Assembly: GCA_030744095.1 (NCBI GenBank)
Contig: JASLRF010000387.1
Coordinates: 1 to 12,596, forward strand
Origin: Pirellulaceae bacterium
GTDB lineage: Bacteria; Planctomycetota; Planctomycetia; Pirellulales; Pirellulaceae
Length of the DNA stretch: 12,596 nucleotides
Reading direction: 5' to 3'
Shown one piece after another: positions 1-7,329 of the stretch. Each line of letters begins with the position of its first letter. The first letter of the stretch is position 1. The notes under the pieces are model-generated. The model saw only the letters and a program-made list of their open reading frames with translations, made no database searches and was not told the DNA's origin. The position numbers and the translations under genes are program-made.

Positions 1-1306
1 AAAACACCGCGGCCCAGATCCAGAGCCCGACCGTCCACACGATGATGTAGACCCATCGCTGCCGAAAGTCGTACCACTGCAGCGCATTGGTCAGGGCACA
101 GGCGATGAACAACACCAAGCTGTGCCACATCCACAGCAGGCCCCAGTGTTCGAGGATGGTAGCGTGATGGGTTTCGCGAAACAGACCTGCCACAACATCG
201 GCAAAGCGGCCTCTGCTCGCCGCGATTGGTTCGTCGTTCAGGTAGGCTTCGAGATCTTCAGCCAGGGCGCGAGCCGTGTCGTAGCGCAGTTTGACGGGCT
301 TCTGCAAACAACGTAACGCGATAATCTCCAAAACGCGATCAGCTCGAGGATTCACGATGCGCGGTGGCACCACATCCTGGTCACGGAGCATCAGAATGGT
401 GTCGACGGGCGAGGCAGCTTGGAACGGTGGCCGCCCTGTCAACGTCTGGTAGAGAATCGTACCCAAGCTGAACACATCACTGCCCGGCCCGACCGGCTCC
501 CTGCCACCGGCTGCCTGTTCGGGGGACATGTACGAAGGCGTCCCGAGAATCGCTCCACTGTGCGTCAGGCTGTTGGCAGTGGCCAATGTCTGTTTCGCCA
601 AACCAAAGTCCATCACATGAGGGTCACCCTGCTGATCGATCAGGATATTGGACGGCTTGAGGTCGCGGTGCAACACACCCTGGCGATGCGCGAAATGGAC
701 GGCCGTGGCGACGGCGGCCAGAATCTCGGCAGCCTCGCGCGGCAACATGAGACCTTCAGCCAGCCGTTGTGAGAGAGTCCGCCCATTCACTAGTTTCATG
801 CTAAAAAACGGATGGTCGTCGATGTCGCCAACTTCGTACACCGGGACAATACCGGGATGGTGGAGGCCCGCAGCCGCTTCCGCTTCCGCTTCCGCGCGGA
901 ATCGTTCACGATCAACGTCTGAAGCAAGCTGGCCACGCAAGATCATCTTGACGGCAACCTCGCGATTCAGGCTGATCTGTCGAGCTCGATAGACGACACC
1001 CATGCCGCCACGACCAACCTCTGCGAGCAATGTGTAGTCGCCGAAACGACAGGGCAGTTCGAATGACAGCGCCGCGTTATCGTGGGCGGAATCTGTTTCG
1101 TCTGCGGCGGTTTGTGAGCCACTTCCGATCGCCTCGGCCACCATGACCGCACCCCACAGTTCCCGCAATTCGCCGCTCAAGTCAGGGTGCTCGCGGCAAA
1201 TACGATCAATGTCGACGGGGAGGCCGCGCTGCGCATCGTCGGTCATTTGCGCCAGCAAACGCGCCAGTTGATCGTCACGGTCTGAAGCTGTTGGGTCGCT
1301 TTTCAT
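1..1306 (-). CDS. Membrane Ser/Thr protein kinase (Hanks type), 3' end off the window
   Basis: Phosphorylates Ser/Thr of unknown target proteins. The frame is open from ATG at 1306 to the window edge, giving 435 residues. Residues 1-85 form a short acidic N-terminal region. The kinase domain spans about 89-355: glycine loop G98-R-G-G-M-G103, ATP lysine K120 in VAVK, catalytic loop HRDLKPSN 213-220 (D215, N220), DFG 233-235, and activation segment GTPSYMSPEQ 255-264. All catalytic residues are present, so it should be active. Two hydrophobic segments follow (about 387-410 and 417-435), so the missing C-terminus is probably a multi-span membrane region. The helix-C region carries a two-residue insertion from a hexanucleotide repeat. 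The gene starts 53 bp after the sigma factor stop at 1360 on the same strand, so the two are probably an operon; ECF sigma factors paired with kinases are common in planctomycetes. No clear Shine-Dalgarno precedes the ATG. The kinase call is firm; the target is unknown. Confidence 0.95.
   Translation of the reverse strand, partial: MKSDPTASDRDDQLARLLAQMTDDAQRGLPVDIDRICREHPDLSGELRELWGAVMVAEAIGSGSQTAADETDSAHDNAALSFELPCRFGDYTLLAEVGRGGMGVVYRARQISLNREVAVKMILRGQLASDVDRERFRAEAEAEAAAGLHHPGIVPVYEVGDIDDHPFFSMKLVNGRTLSQRLAEGLMLPREAAEILAAVATAVHFAHRQGVLHRDLKPSNILIDQQGDPHVMDFGLAKQTLATANSLTHSGAILGTPSYMSPEQAAGGREPVGPGSDVFSLGTILYQTLTGRPPFQAASPVDTILMLRDQDVVPPRIVNPRADRVLEIIALRCLQKPVKLRYDTARALAEDLEAYLNDEPIAASRGRFADVVAGLFRETHHATILEHWGLLWMWHSLVLFIACALTNALQWYDFRQRWVYIIVWTVGLWIWAAVF
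874..896. repeat. Hexanucleotide microsatellite (CCGCTT, ~3.8 copies) inside the kinase gene
   Basis: Three perfect CCGCTT units at 874-891 plus a partial fourth. On the coding (minus) strand this gives alternating Ala-Glu (about residues 138-144) in helix C of the kinase. It is in frame, so gain or loss of one unit changes the protein by two residues. Confidence 0.85.
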
Positions 1307-1359
1307 AGGACCGTTGTTAGGGCTTTCAGGAGGATACCGAGGTTGCAGGCCGGCAAGAG

Positions 1360-1986
1360 TCAATCGTCGAGCGGCTGTTCGCCCAACAAACCGCGCAGTC
1401 GGCGTACGGCGCGTAAATATCGCATGCTGGCGGCCTGTTCGGATAATTCCAACGCCACCGCAACTTCTTGATTCGATAGATGCTCGTAATGCCGCATTAC
1501 AATGATCTCGCCGTCTTGGTCGGCCAGTCGCGAGATCGCCTGTTCGACGTGCCGGGCCATCTCCGCTTGAGTCGCCCGCGCTGCGGGGGTCAATTCAGGA
1601 TCGCAGAGCTGAGCGACCAGCTGGATCGTCGAGCGGTCGTTGCCTGGCACCGCCAGTGGCTGCTCGCGGTCGACACTCCGTTTGGCCGAACCTCGGTGGC
1701 GGCGATGAGCGTCAATAATCCGATCCTTGGCAATGTGACGCAACCACAAATGAAACGGCATGGTGGGATTGTCCAGGTAGCCTTCCAGCCGTCGATTGGC
1801 TTCGATCAGCACGTCCTGGACGACATCGCTGATATCCACGCGGCATCGGATCTTCTGGTCCAACCGCATCTGCACCATGCGCTGGATCGCATTTCGGTGA
1901 CGATCCATCAGGAGGTTGACGGCGGCGTCATCCCCCTGACGGGCCCCGGCAAGAAGTTGTTCGGTCTTGTCTGTGTTTGGCCACAT
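1360..1986 (-). CDS. ECF-type RNA polymerase sigma factor, planctomycete kinase-associated type
   Basis: Directs RNA polymerase to a specific promoter set. 208 residues from ATG at 1986. Sigma region 2 covers about 25-100, with the core-binding helix around DISDVVQDVL (51-60) and the DNA-melting/-10 part around FHLWLRHIAKDRIIDAHRRH (78-97). A linker follows, then region 4 (about 143-200) with the -35 helix-turn-helix SNQEVAVALELSEQAASMRY (171-190). The opening MWP(N)T..TEQLL.. and the long linker resemble the Planctomycetaceae-specific sigma-70 subfamily. A TTG five codons upstream (2001) is a possible alternative start: an AGGA lies about 6 nt before it, whereas the ATG has no Shine-Dalgarno at normal distance. 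I prefer the ATG because family members often begin with M-W-P. It probably shares a transcript with the kinase downstream, which may control or be controlled by it. It is divergent from a second ECF cassette. Confidence 0.93.
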   Translation of the reverse strand: MWPNTDKTEQLLAGARQGDDAAVNLLMDRHRNAIQRMVQMRLDQKIRCRVDISDVVQDVLIEANRRLEGYLDNPTMPFHLWLRHIAKDRIIDAHRRHRGSAKRSVDREQPLAVPGNDRSTIQLVAQLCDPELTPAARATQAEMARHVEQAISRLADQDGEIIVMRHYEHLSNQEVAVALELSEQAASMRYLRAVRRLRGLLGEQPLDD

Positions 1987-2127
1987 GGGAATTATTATCA
2001 ATCAGTTCCTAACAAATCGGCAAGGTCGTCGTTATAGAGATAGAGGCGTTCTCCCTCACCACATGCGTTTCGTAGGGAAATCTACCAACTCGTCCCGCTG
2101 GCACGGACTTGGCGAATGTTGCGTAAA

Positions 2128-2174
2128 GCCCTACGGGAGGGCAATTTGCAGACACGCGGAGCTTTCAATTGCCC
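2128..2174. promoter_or_regulatory. Overlapping inverted repeats, possible operator
   Basis: GGGCAATT (2139-2146) and AATTGCCC (2167-2174) are perfect 8-bp inverted copies 20 bp apart. The left arm also pairs with an upstream arm: GCCCT (2128-2132) with AGGGC (2138-2142), loop ACGGG. The two pairings exclude each other. The right arm overlaps the spacer of the candidate rightward promoter, where a bound regulator could act. The symmetry is seen directly; function is inferred. Confidence 0.45.
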
Positions 2175-2192
2175 ACCCCTTTCGTGTAAAAT
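2163..2192 (+). promoter_or_regulatory. Candidate sigma-70-like promoter for the 2255 operon
   Basis: A good -10 hexamer TAAAAT (2187-2192) is preceded 18 bp upstream by a weak -35, TTTCAA (2163-2168). Transcription would start near 2199, leaving a leader of about 55 nt before the GTG at 2255. The -35 match is poor and planctomycete promoter consensus is uncertain. Confidence 0.3.
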
Positions 2193-2254
2193 TGGATTTA
2201 TGGTGAATCCGTCGAACGCATGGCCTCGTCTTACTTGCTGAAGAGGCACTTCAC

Positions 2255-2794
2255 GTGACTAACGTAGCTCGCAAGGGTGAGTCGCCTAGCGACACAGATT
2301 GCGGAAAGCTGGAGAACGCCTTCGCGCAATACCGCGGCGAGCTGCTGGGCACATTGTACTATTTGGTCGGCAATCTGGAGGACGCAAACGACGCGTTGCA
2401 GGAAGCTTTTATCAAATGTTGGCGACACCGCGAGCAAGAGCCGGAGGTTCGAAACCTCAAAGCGTGGATCTTTCGCATTGCCCTGAATACGGGTCGCGAT
2501 ATCCGCAAAACGGCGTGGTGTCGCAAACGCCAATCGCTTCCTCAGGATGAAGCAGTCCTTGAGTCAACGCAGGATGGACCGCAAACCGCTGCCGAGCATC
2601 GGGAGCAACTGGCTCAGGTTGGCGAGGCAATTAAGCAGCTGCGGCCGGAAGAACAAGAGGTTTTCCTGTTGCGACAAAACGGCCAAATGAAGTACGAAGA
2701 GATCGCTGACGCCGTCGGCATTCCGCTGGGTACGGTGAAGACCCGTATGCGGCGAGCATTGTCCGATCTGCGTCTGGCTTTAGGTGAGACGTAG
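2255..2794 (+). CDS. ECF RNA polymerase sigma factor (RpoE-like)
   Basis: 179 residues. Region 2 spans about 22-90, with the core-binding helix NLEDANDALQEAFIKCWRH (40-58) and the DNA-contacting WIFRIALNTGRDIRK (71-85). Region 4 spans about 118-175, with the helix-turn-helix KYEEIADAVGIPLGTVKTRM (146-165), a textbook ECF motif. The start is GTG at 2255; AAGAGG (2241-2246) sits 8 nt upstream, a convincing ribosome binding site that decides this start. The next gene begins 57 bp downstream on the same strand and encodes a membrane protein with an anti-sigma-like cytoplasmic head, so that protein is the likely partner that holds this sigma factor inactive. The sequence is quite different from the divergent sigma factor at 1360-1986, so the two are not a recent duplication. 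Confidence 0.95.
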   Translation: MTNVARKGESPSDTDCGKLENAFAQYRGELLGTLYYLVGNLEDANDALQEAFIKCWRHREQEPEVRNLKAWIFRIALNTGRDIRKTAWCRKRQSLPQDEAVLESTQDGPQTAAEHREQLAQVGEAIKQLRPEEQEVFLLRQNGQMKYEEIADAVGIPLGTVKTRMRRALSDLRLALGET

Positions 2795-2851
2795 TTCATC
2801 ACGCAAGACACGCTTAGTTCTTAGCGCTGCTTTTGTCAGCGAGCAACTGCC

Positions 2852-5800
2852 GTGAGTTCGAACGAACAACTGGAACAACCACTGTGGGAGCTGATCTACG
2901 AGCTTCTCTCGCCCGACGAAGAAGCCGCGCTCCGGCAGCGTATCACGTCCGACCCCGAGCTGGCTCGGGCCTATGCCAGAGTCAGACTACAGTCAGAGCT
3001 GGTCGCCGCGGCCGCCAAGTGTGACGACACGCGCGGCACACTGAAACGGCCTGGAGACGAAGTTGAGGATGGGGACGATACCTCAGAAACTGGCGTCGTC
3101 GCCAGCGACAAACCTGACTTGGTTTCACCCAGATCACGGTCGCACGCCTTTCGCGCAGCGAATTGGATCGTCGCGGCCGCGGCCATGGGCCTGGTTGTGA
3201 TGTCCGCAATGTCGCTCTCGCAACTTCGCTCGCCCGCGCCAACTGAATTGGCAAGGACTGACGCGACTTCGCGTAGTTTGGCCAGTTTGAGTTCCATTCG
3301 GACCGTTGTGGCAACGCCCGCCGTCTGGAACAAAGACACGATGAATCCCATCTCGGTCAGAACATCGTCACTGGATGGCACGCCGGCGGCAACGTCGTTC
3401 GACCTGAAACTATACGACGCAGAGGGCGAAATTCAGCTGAACGAATCGTATGATACGGATGAAGCGGGGACAGCCCAGGTCGAGCTTTCTGGGTGGCGTG
3501 GCGCCAACACGGCATGGATGGAAGTCGCGGTGAAGGATGACGTTTCTCCACCTCTTGCCGCCTCAGCAAGATGGGTTCGTAGCGGGCATTTGACCCACCT
3601 GACAACAGATCTCCCCACCTATCAGCCGGGAGACACCGTTTTTTACCGTTCATTGTCACTCTCGCGATTCGACCAACGCGTCGATGGTGAAGTCTCAGTC
3701 GAATTCAACGTGTTGGACGATCAAGGTAGGCCCATTCCAAGTGCTAATCACCTCAAGTCCAGCGAGCGGGGTGTCGCGGACGGAAAATTCTCCATCCCAG
3801 CGAATGCCGCCTACGGGAGACTGACCGTTCAGGTTAGCAGCCCGGATAGTGCATTTCCCACACAACAGCGCGACGTACTGGTTCGTAAGATCGATATCCC
3901 CCGTTGGAACAAAGAACTGAAGTTGGCTCGCGACAGTTACGAACCGGGTGACAAAGTGGAAGCACGGCTGTCGGTCACATCGCAAGATGGTCAACCTGCT
4001 GTGGGCACACAACTGTCAATTGCCGCTTTTGTGGATCAACAACCGATCAAGTTCGACGCACCGAAGGCGATGACCGATGTCGAAGGCAACTATGACATTC
4101 ACTTTTCGCTGCCGCAATCGATCATTCGTGGTGACGCCGTCGTCACGGTGAACGTGGCGGACGATCAGTTCCAAGAGCAACTTGCCAGGGCGATTCCCAT
4201 TCACACTGGTCGCGCCGATGTGCAGTTCTTTCCAGAGGGAGGCGAATTAGCCGCTGGCTTACGCAATGACGTCTATTTTCAAGCGCGGGATTTGCAGGGG
4301 CAGCCAATCCACCTCGAGGGCCGCGTCGTCGACGACGCCGGCAACGACGTGGCCCGGGCCGTGACCGTTCACGATGGGCGAGGCAAATTCGCATTCACGA
4401 CGCAAGCGGGCACCGCTTATCAATTGATCGTGGATAAACCGGCCGGCGCGAAACAAGAGTTGATGTTGCCCACTGTTTCCTCTGACGCCGCGCTGGTATT
4501 GCACGCCAGTGGCCAGGTTTTCGATCCACAAGATCCGCTCGACATAACGTTGCGCATGCGCAGCCCTGATCGTTCGCTCGTCTTGGCGGCAGCCTGCCGA
4601 GGTGGTTTGGTCGGCTTGCAAGCGATCGAACGTTTCGATTTTCTGGATGTCGCGGACGGGACCAGCGAATGTCAACGACAATTGAAGTTGGCACCAGGAG
4701 CCAGCGGCGTCATTCGCGTCACCGTTTATGATTCCAGCGATGTGCCGCCAACACCGATGGCCGAGCGACTTGTTTTTCGCCGCCCAGCCAGGCAGCTGCA
4801 GGTCCAGGTCGATCCGATCGATTCCCTGCGATTGGGCGAACAGGTTACGCTCGGACTGCAAACCACGGACGAACAGGGGCAGCCGGCAGCAGCCACGTTG
4901 GGCATTTCGGTCGTCAAACAAGCACTGCTGAACGTCGCCAAGGACCAGTTCGCTAATCTGGAAACGCATGTTTTCTTGACGAGTGAAATTCGGAATGCGG
5001 ACGAGTTGGAGGACGCGAACTTCTTCCTGGGAACAAGCGACGAAGCCGCCACGGCGATGGACCTGCTGTTGGGCACGCAGGGTTGGCGCCGGTTCGTGGA
5101 ATCAGGACTCGATCAGATCGTGCAGGCAGATAGCGGGAAGCCCCTCCTTGCAGAAAACATGTCTGTGCCAAATGCCAAGTACTTTGACAAGAACGTCTCA
5201 GACCAACTTTTCGATCAACTTGTCCCCGTCGTGCTGGACAATCGAGACGCGATTGAATACGAGCGGGCTGTGCCTCCACCGTTAGCAATGTCCACCGCGA
5301 AACCGCAGTGGATTCGGTCTCGCGAAACGTTGTCGCAACGCTGGGGAACCGTATTAATGGTCGGCGGGTTGCTGGTATTGGTCGCGGTTCTCGGTTTGGC
5401 AATCACTCGCTCACTCGGCCGACCGCAGGTTTGGATCCCGTCGGTTGTAACCGCGGGAATTGCGACTGTGCTCGGCGTGTTCTGGATGGGATCACAGATG
5501 AATCCACTGGACAAGGTTGCGTACGCGCCCGGCAGTGTGGCCAGCAAACCGGCAGCTACGGCATCGACAAGCGACGAGGCAATCACGATGGATGCCATAT
5601 CGGACAGCTCCACCGCTGCGGACGCTGAGCCAAATCAATACGAAAGAGCTTTCAAGCAATCAGAGGCTCTCCAACAACCTCTTGCGGTTAGCCCCAGGCA
5701 AGCGTTCAGAATGAAGGCTGAAGCGCCCCGCAGCGGGGCTCTTGGGCAACGACCTGAAGGTTTGCGATTCTCCGCTGAGGCAGCTGGCGGTGGTGGGTTT

Positions 5801-6382
5801 GGTGGAGGTGGGGCCGGTGAAAGCGCTGCGCCAGCTAATGCCGCCAAGAGGGGTGAGGCCGTTGGCAAGAGTGCCTCTTTCGACCGTGTGCGAGCAGAGT
5901 CGAAGGAACCGCGGCAGTTGCAAGTGCCCCGCCCAACGTCGACATTCGCCAAGGAACCAACGGCCAAAGCGAAAGCGGACACTGAAGATCTTGTAGTGGG
6001 ACCAACCGCCGCACCGAAACCGTCCGAACCACAGCCTGCAGCCGCCGCGACGATCAGCGAGAGCGTGACACCCAAGGACGCGCCGTCGGCGGAAACGCCT
6101 TCACTCGAGACATTCGAACGACAACCTGTAGAGAAGAAGTTGGCCGAATTGGGGCGCAGATCTCACAGAGTCTACGTCAACGATTTCTTTCTGAGCGCCC
6201 GTCGAAGCGGCGCACCGTCCACGTTATTGTGGCAGCCGCTGGTCATCACCGATGCCAACGGACGTGCAACGGTCTCATTCCAGCTGCCCTCAGCTAATGT
6301 GACGTATCTGCTGCGAGCGGACGCACACGGCGGTGGCCGCATTGGATCTGGCAAGGCAATGATCGACGCCCGGCAACCGTAG
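2852..6382 (+). CDS. Membrane anti-sigma / alpha-2-macroglobulin-like (MG domain) fusion protein
   Basis: 1176 residues, start GTG at 2852 (no clear Shine-Dalgarno; no ATG before residue 113). Order of parts: residues 1-55, a helical acidic head (LLSPDEEAALRQRI, DPELARAYARVRLQSEL) of the kind that opens planctomycete anti-sigma proteins, without the zinc HxxxCxxC motif; first membrane span about 104-126; extracytoplasmic MG-type beta domains about 150-810. MG landmarks are TTDLPTYQPGDTVF (251-264, the macroglobulin 'TDRPIYRPGQ' site), FFPEGGE (459-465), AERLVFRRP (637-645) and LLLGTQGWRRF (738-748). Two more spans follow at about 832-852 and 861-880. Then comes a low-complexity Ala/Pro/Lys/Gly segment (885-1100, Gly-rich at 979-989) and a tail resembling the start of the A2M domain (LLWQPLVITDANGRATVSFQLP, 1125-1146). 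Only three cysteines are present and no CxEQ thioester motif. An N-in topology puts MG domains and tail outside the cytoplasm. Known: MG domains build protease-trapping macroglobulins. Inferred: it holds the upstream sigma factor and senses an extracytoplasmic signal. Confidence 0.85.
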   Translation: MSSNEQLEQPLWELIYELLSPDEEAALRQRITSDPELARAYARVRLQSELVAAAAKCDDTRGTLKRPGDEVEDGDDTSETGVVASDKPDLVSPRSRSHAFRAANWIVAAAAMGLVVMSAMSLSQLRSPAPTELARTDATSRSLASLSSIRTVVATPAVWNKDTMNPISVRTSSLDGTPAATSFDLKLYDAEGEIQLNESYDTDEAGTAQVELSGWRGANTAWMEVAVKDDVSPPLAASARWVRSGHLTHLTTDLPTYQPGDTVFYRSLSLSRFDQRVDGEVSVEFNVLDDQGRPIPSANHLKSSERGVADGKFSIPANAAYGRLTVQVSSPDSAFPTQQRDVLVRKIDIPRWNKELKLARDSYEPGDKVEARLSVTSQDGQPAVGTQLSIAAFVDQQPIKFDAPKAMTDVEGNYDIHFSLPQSIIRGDAVVTVNVADDQFQEQLARAIPIHTGRADVQFFPEGGELAAGLRNDVYFQARDLQGQPIHLEGRVVDDAGNDVARAVTVHDGRGKFAFTTQAGTAYQLIVDKPAGAKQELMLPTVSSDAALVLHASGQVFDPQDPLDITLRMRSPDRSLVLAAACRGGLVGLQAIERFDFLDVADGTSECQRQLKLAPGASGVIRVTVYDSSDVPPTPMAERLVFRRPARQLQVQVDPIDSLRLGEQVTLGLQTTDEQGQPAAATLGISVVKQALLNVAKDQFANLETHVFLTSEIRNADELEDANFFLGTSDEAATAMDLLLGTQGWRRFVESGLDQIVQADSGKPLLAENMSVPNAKYFDKNVSDQLFDQLVPVVLDNRDAIEYERAVPPPLAMSTAKPQWIRSRETLSQRWGTVLMVGGLLVLVAVLGLAITRSLGRPQVWIPSVVTAGIATVLGVFWMGSQMNPLDKVAYAPGSVASKPAATASTSDEAITMDAISDSSTAADAEPNQYERAFKQSEALQQPLAVSPRQAFRMKAEAPRSGALGQRPEGLRFSAEAAGGGGFGGGGAGESAAPANAAKRGEAVGKSASFDRVRAESKEPRQLQVPRPTSTFAKEPTAKAKADTEDLVVGPTAAPKPSEPQPAAAATISESVTPKDAPSAETPSLETFERQPVEKKLAELGRRSHRVYVNDFFLSARRSGAPSTLLWQPLVITDANGRATVSFQLPSANVTYLLRADAHGGGRIGSGKAMIDARQP

Positions 6383-6391
6383 GCAGAACTC

Positions 6392-6484
6392 AGTCGAGCG
6401 AAACGACTAGCGAGGCTGTGCCTCGGACCGACGCGAGCTATCGCGCGGTTGCATCGACCCGCTCCCCGACCAACCTGCGGTCGG
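6392..6484 (+). terminator. Cluster of four hairpins after the macroglobulin-like gene
   Basis: Four inverted repeats follow one another just after the stop at 6382: AGTCG/CGACT (6392-6396, 6404-6408), CGAGGC/GCCTCG with a 3-nt loop (6411-6416, 6420-6425), a bulged ACCG-CGCG/CGCG-CGGT stem (6427-6449), and CCGACC/GGTCGG (6466-6471, 6479-6484). None is followed by a T-run, so this is not a classic intrinsic terminator. It may be a termination or 3'-end stability region. Confidence 0.4.
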
Positions 6485-7329
6485 TGCCCGTCACTGAGAA
6501 CTTGACTCATTTGTAAAGAAAAACCTGACACAAGTTTTCTGGTGCTCTGTCAAGACTAAGAAATAGGGTTTTTGAGCCTGATTGTCGCCAGGCGACCAGT
6601 CTTCTTCAACCCTAAAATCAAAAATTGACACGGCACTCGAGCACGGATCGTCTCTCTTCGTGACCAGTCTCCTGACGGTTGTGGCCAGTCTCTTGACCGA
6701 GCCACTTGGTTGACCGAAGGTCTCCGCGTCGTGACAGTCCGAAAAATCTCGTGACGAATCTCGGGGCGTCGGCAACTTACTCGAAGACCGGTATCGTGCT
6801 GGTCACAATCCCCACCATGTGGGAATCGACTTGTCACTCCAGACTGACGATGACGCCATGAATATCACTCTTGCCGGTTTTGCGGCCTCGCTGTTCATCC
6901 TGTTGCTCGACCTCGTAACTGAAAACCAAGGTTGATCCGGTTGTGTGGCACATTGCTGTCCGCGGCCGTCTGTTGGCATAGGGATCGTCGCTTGATCAGC
7001 CACAATCTCGGTCGCAGTGACCGTCCGAATCTAGCCTCTCGGCCCAACCGAAACGGGCGATTGTCGGCTCCAAGGCCGCAAAGGCACGGCGAGAAGGTCT
7101 GTCTCGCGTCGCTTCCGAATTGTTTGGAGCGAACGGCACAACACGGACATTGACGAGCAGCTACAATGCTTCTGTTCTGAGGCGAAGCAGCTGGTCCACC
7201 ACTTTGGAATACACCGTCGATGTCGGACTCGTTGAACGGATCGATCCGCATGTTCGAACGCAATCTGGTGGCGGATAGCGATGCGGCTGGTGTGTTATTC
7301 CATCGAAGTGTCTTTATAGTGTAGCAAGC
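6485..7329. other. Long gap with no convincing gene
   Basis: About 845 bp upstream of the WD40 kinase. Short repeated words lie near its start: CCAGTCTCYTGAC at 6664-6676 and 6685-6697, a related GACCAGTCTTCTT at 6594-6606, TTGACCGA at 6693-6700 and 6710-6717, and several CGTGAC words between about 6658 and 6756. A small perfect hairpin CCCAC-cat-GTGGG lies at 6811-6823. Open frames on the minus strand between 6803 and 7344 show no domain, overlap one another and have skewed Arg/Ser/Pro composition; a decayed gene here is possible but unproven. Confidence 0.5.
7293..7320 (+). promoter_or_regulatory. Candidate promoter very close to the kinase start
   Basis: TATAGT (7315-7320) resembles a -10 box; TGTTAT (7293-7298), 16 bp upstream, is a poor -35. 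Transcription would begin at about 7327, only a few bases before the ATG at 7330, implying a nearly leaderless message. That agrees with the absence of a Shine-Dalgarno before this ATG. The match is weak. Confidence 0.25.

Larger units (their letters stand above)
1987..2254. promoter_or_regulatory. Shared intergenic region between two divergent ECF sigma operons
   Basis: About 268 bp with no gene. It must hold the promoters of both operons. Facing left, TATAAC (minus strand, 2036-2031) lies 45 nt before the ATG at 1986 and could be a -10 box, but no good -35 accompanies it. Facing right, a possible -10 and an inverted repeat are listed separately. No canonical ECF -35 (GGAAC-like) at the right distance from a CGTC-type -10 was found by eye on either strand. 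Confidence 0.6.

Noticed and set aside
1987..2001. TTG start at 2001 for the left sigma factor
   Set aside because: It has a better-placed AGGA, but the ATG at 1986 gives the usual M-W-P beginning of this sigma family. Kept as an alternative only.
1480..2037. 185-residue plus-strand open frame
   Set aside because: It lies opposite the ECF sigma factor gene, whose protein has clear region 2 and region 4 motifs; the opposite frame shows no domain.
5635..6075. 146-residue minus-strand open frame rich in Ala, Ser and Pro
   Set aside because: It mirrors the low-complexity segment of the macroglobulin-like gene; composition explains the lack of stops.
6427..6484. tRNA or other stable RNA from the hairpin cluster
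   Set aside because: Stem lengths and spacing do not make a cloverleaf and there is no T-loop GTTCRA-type motif.
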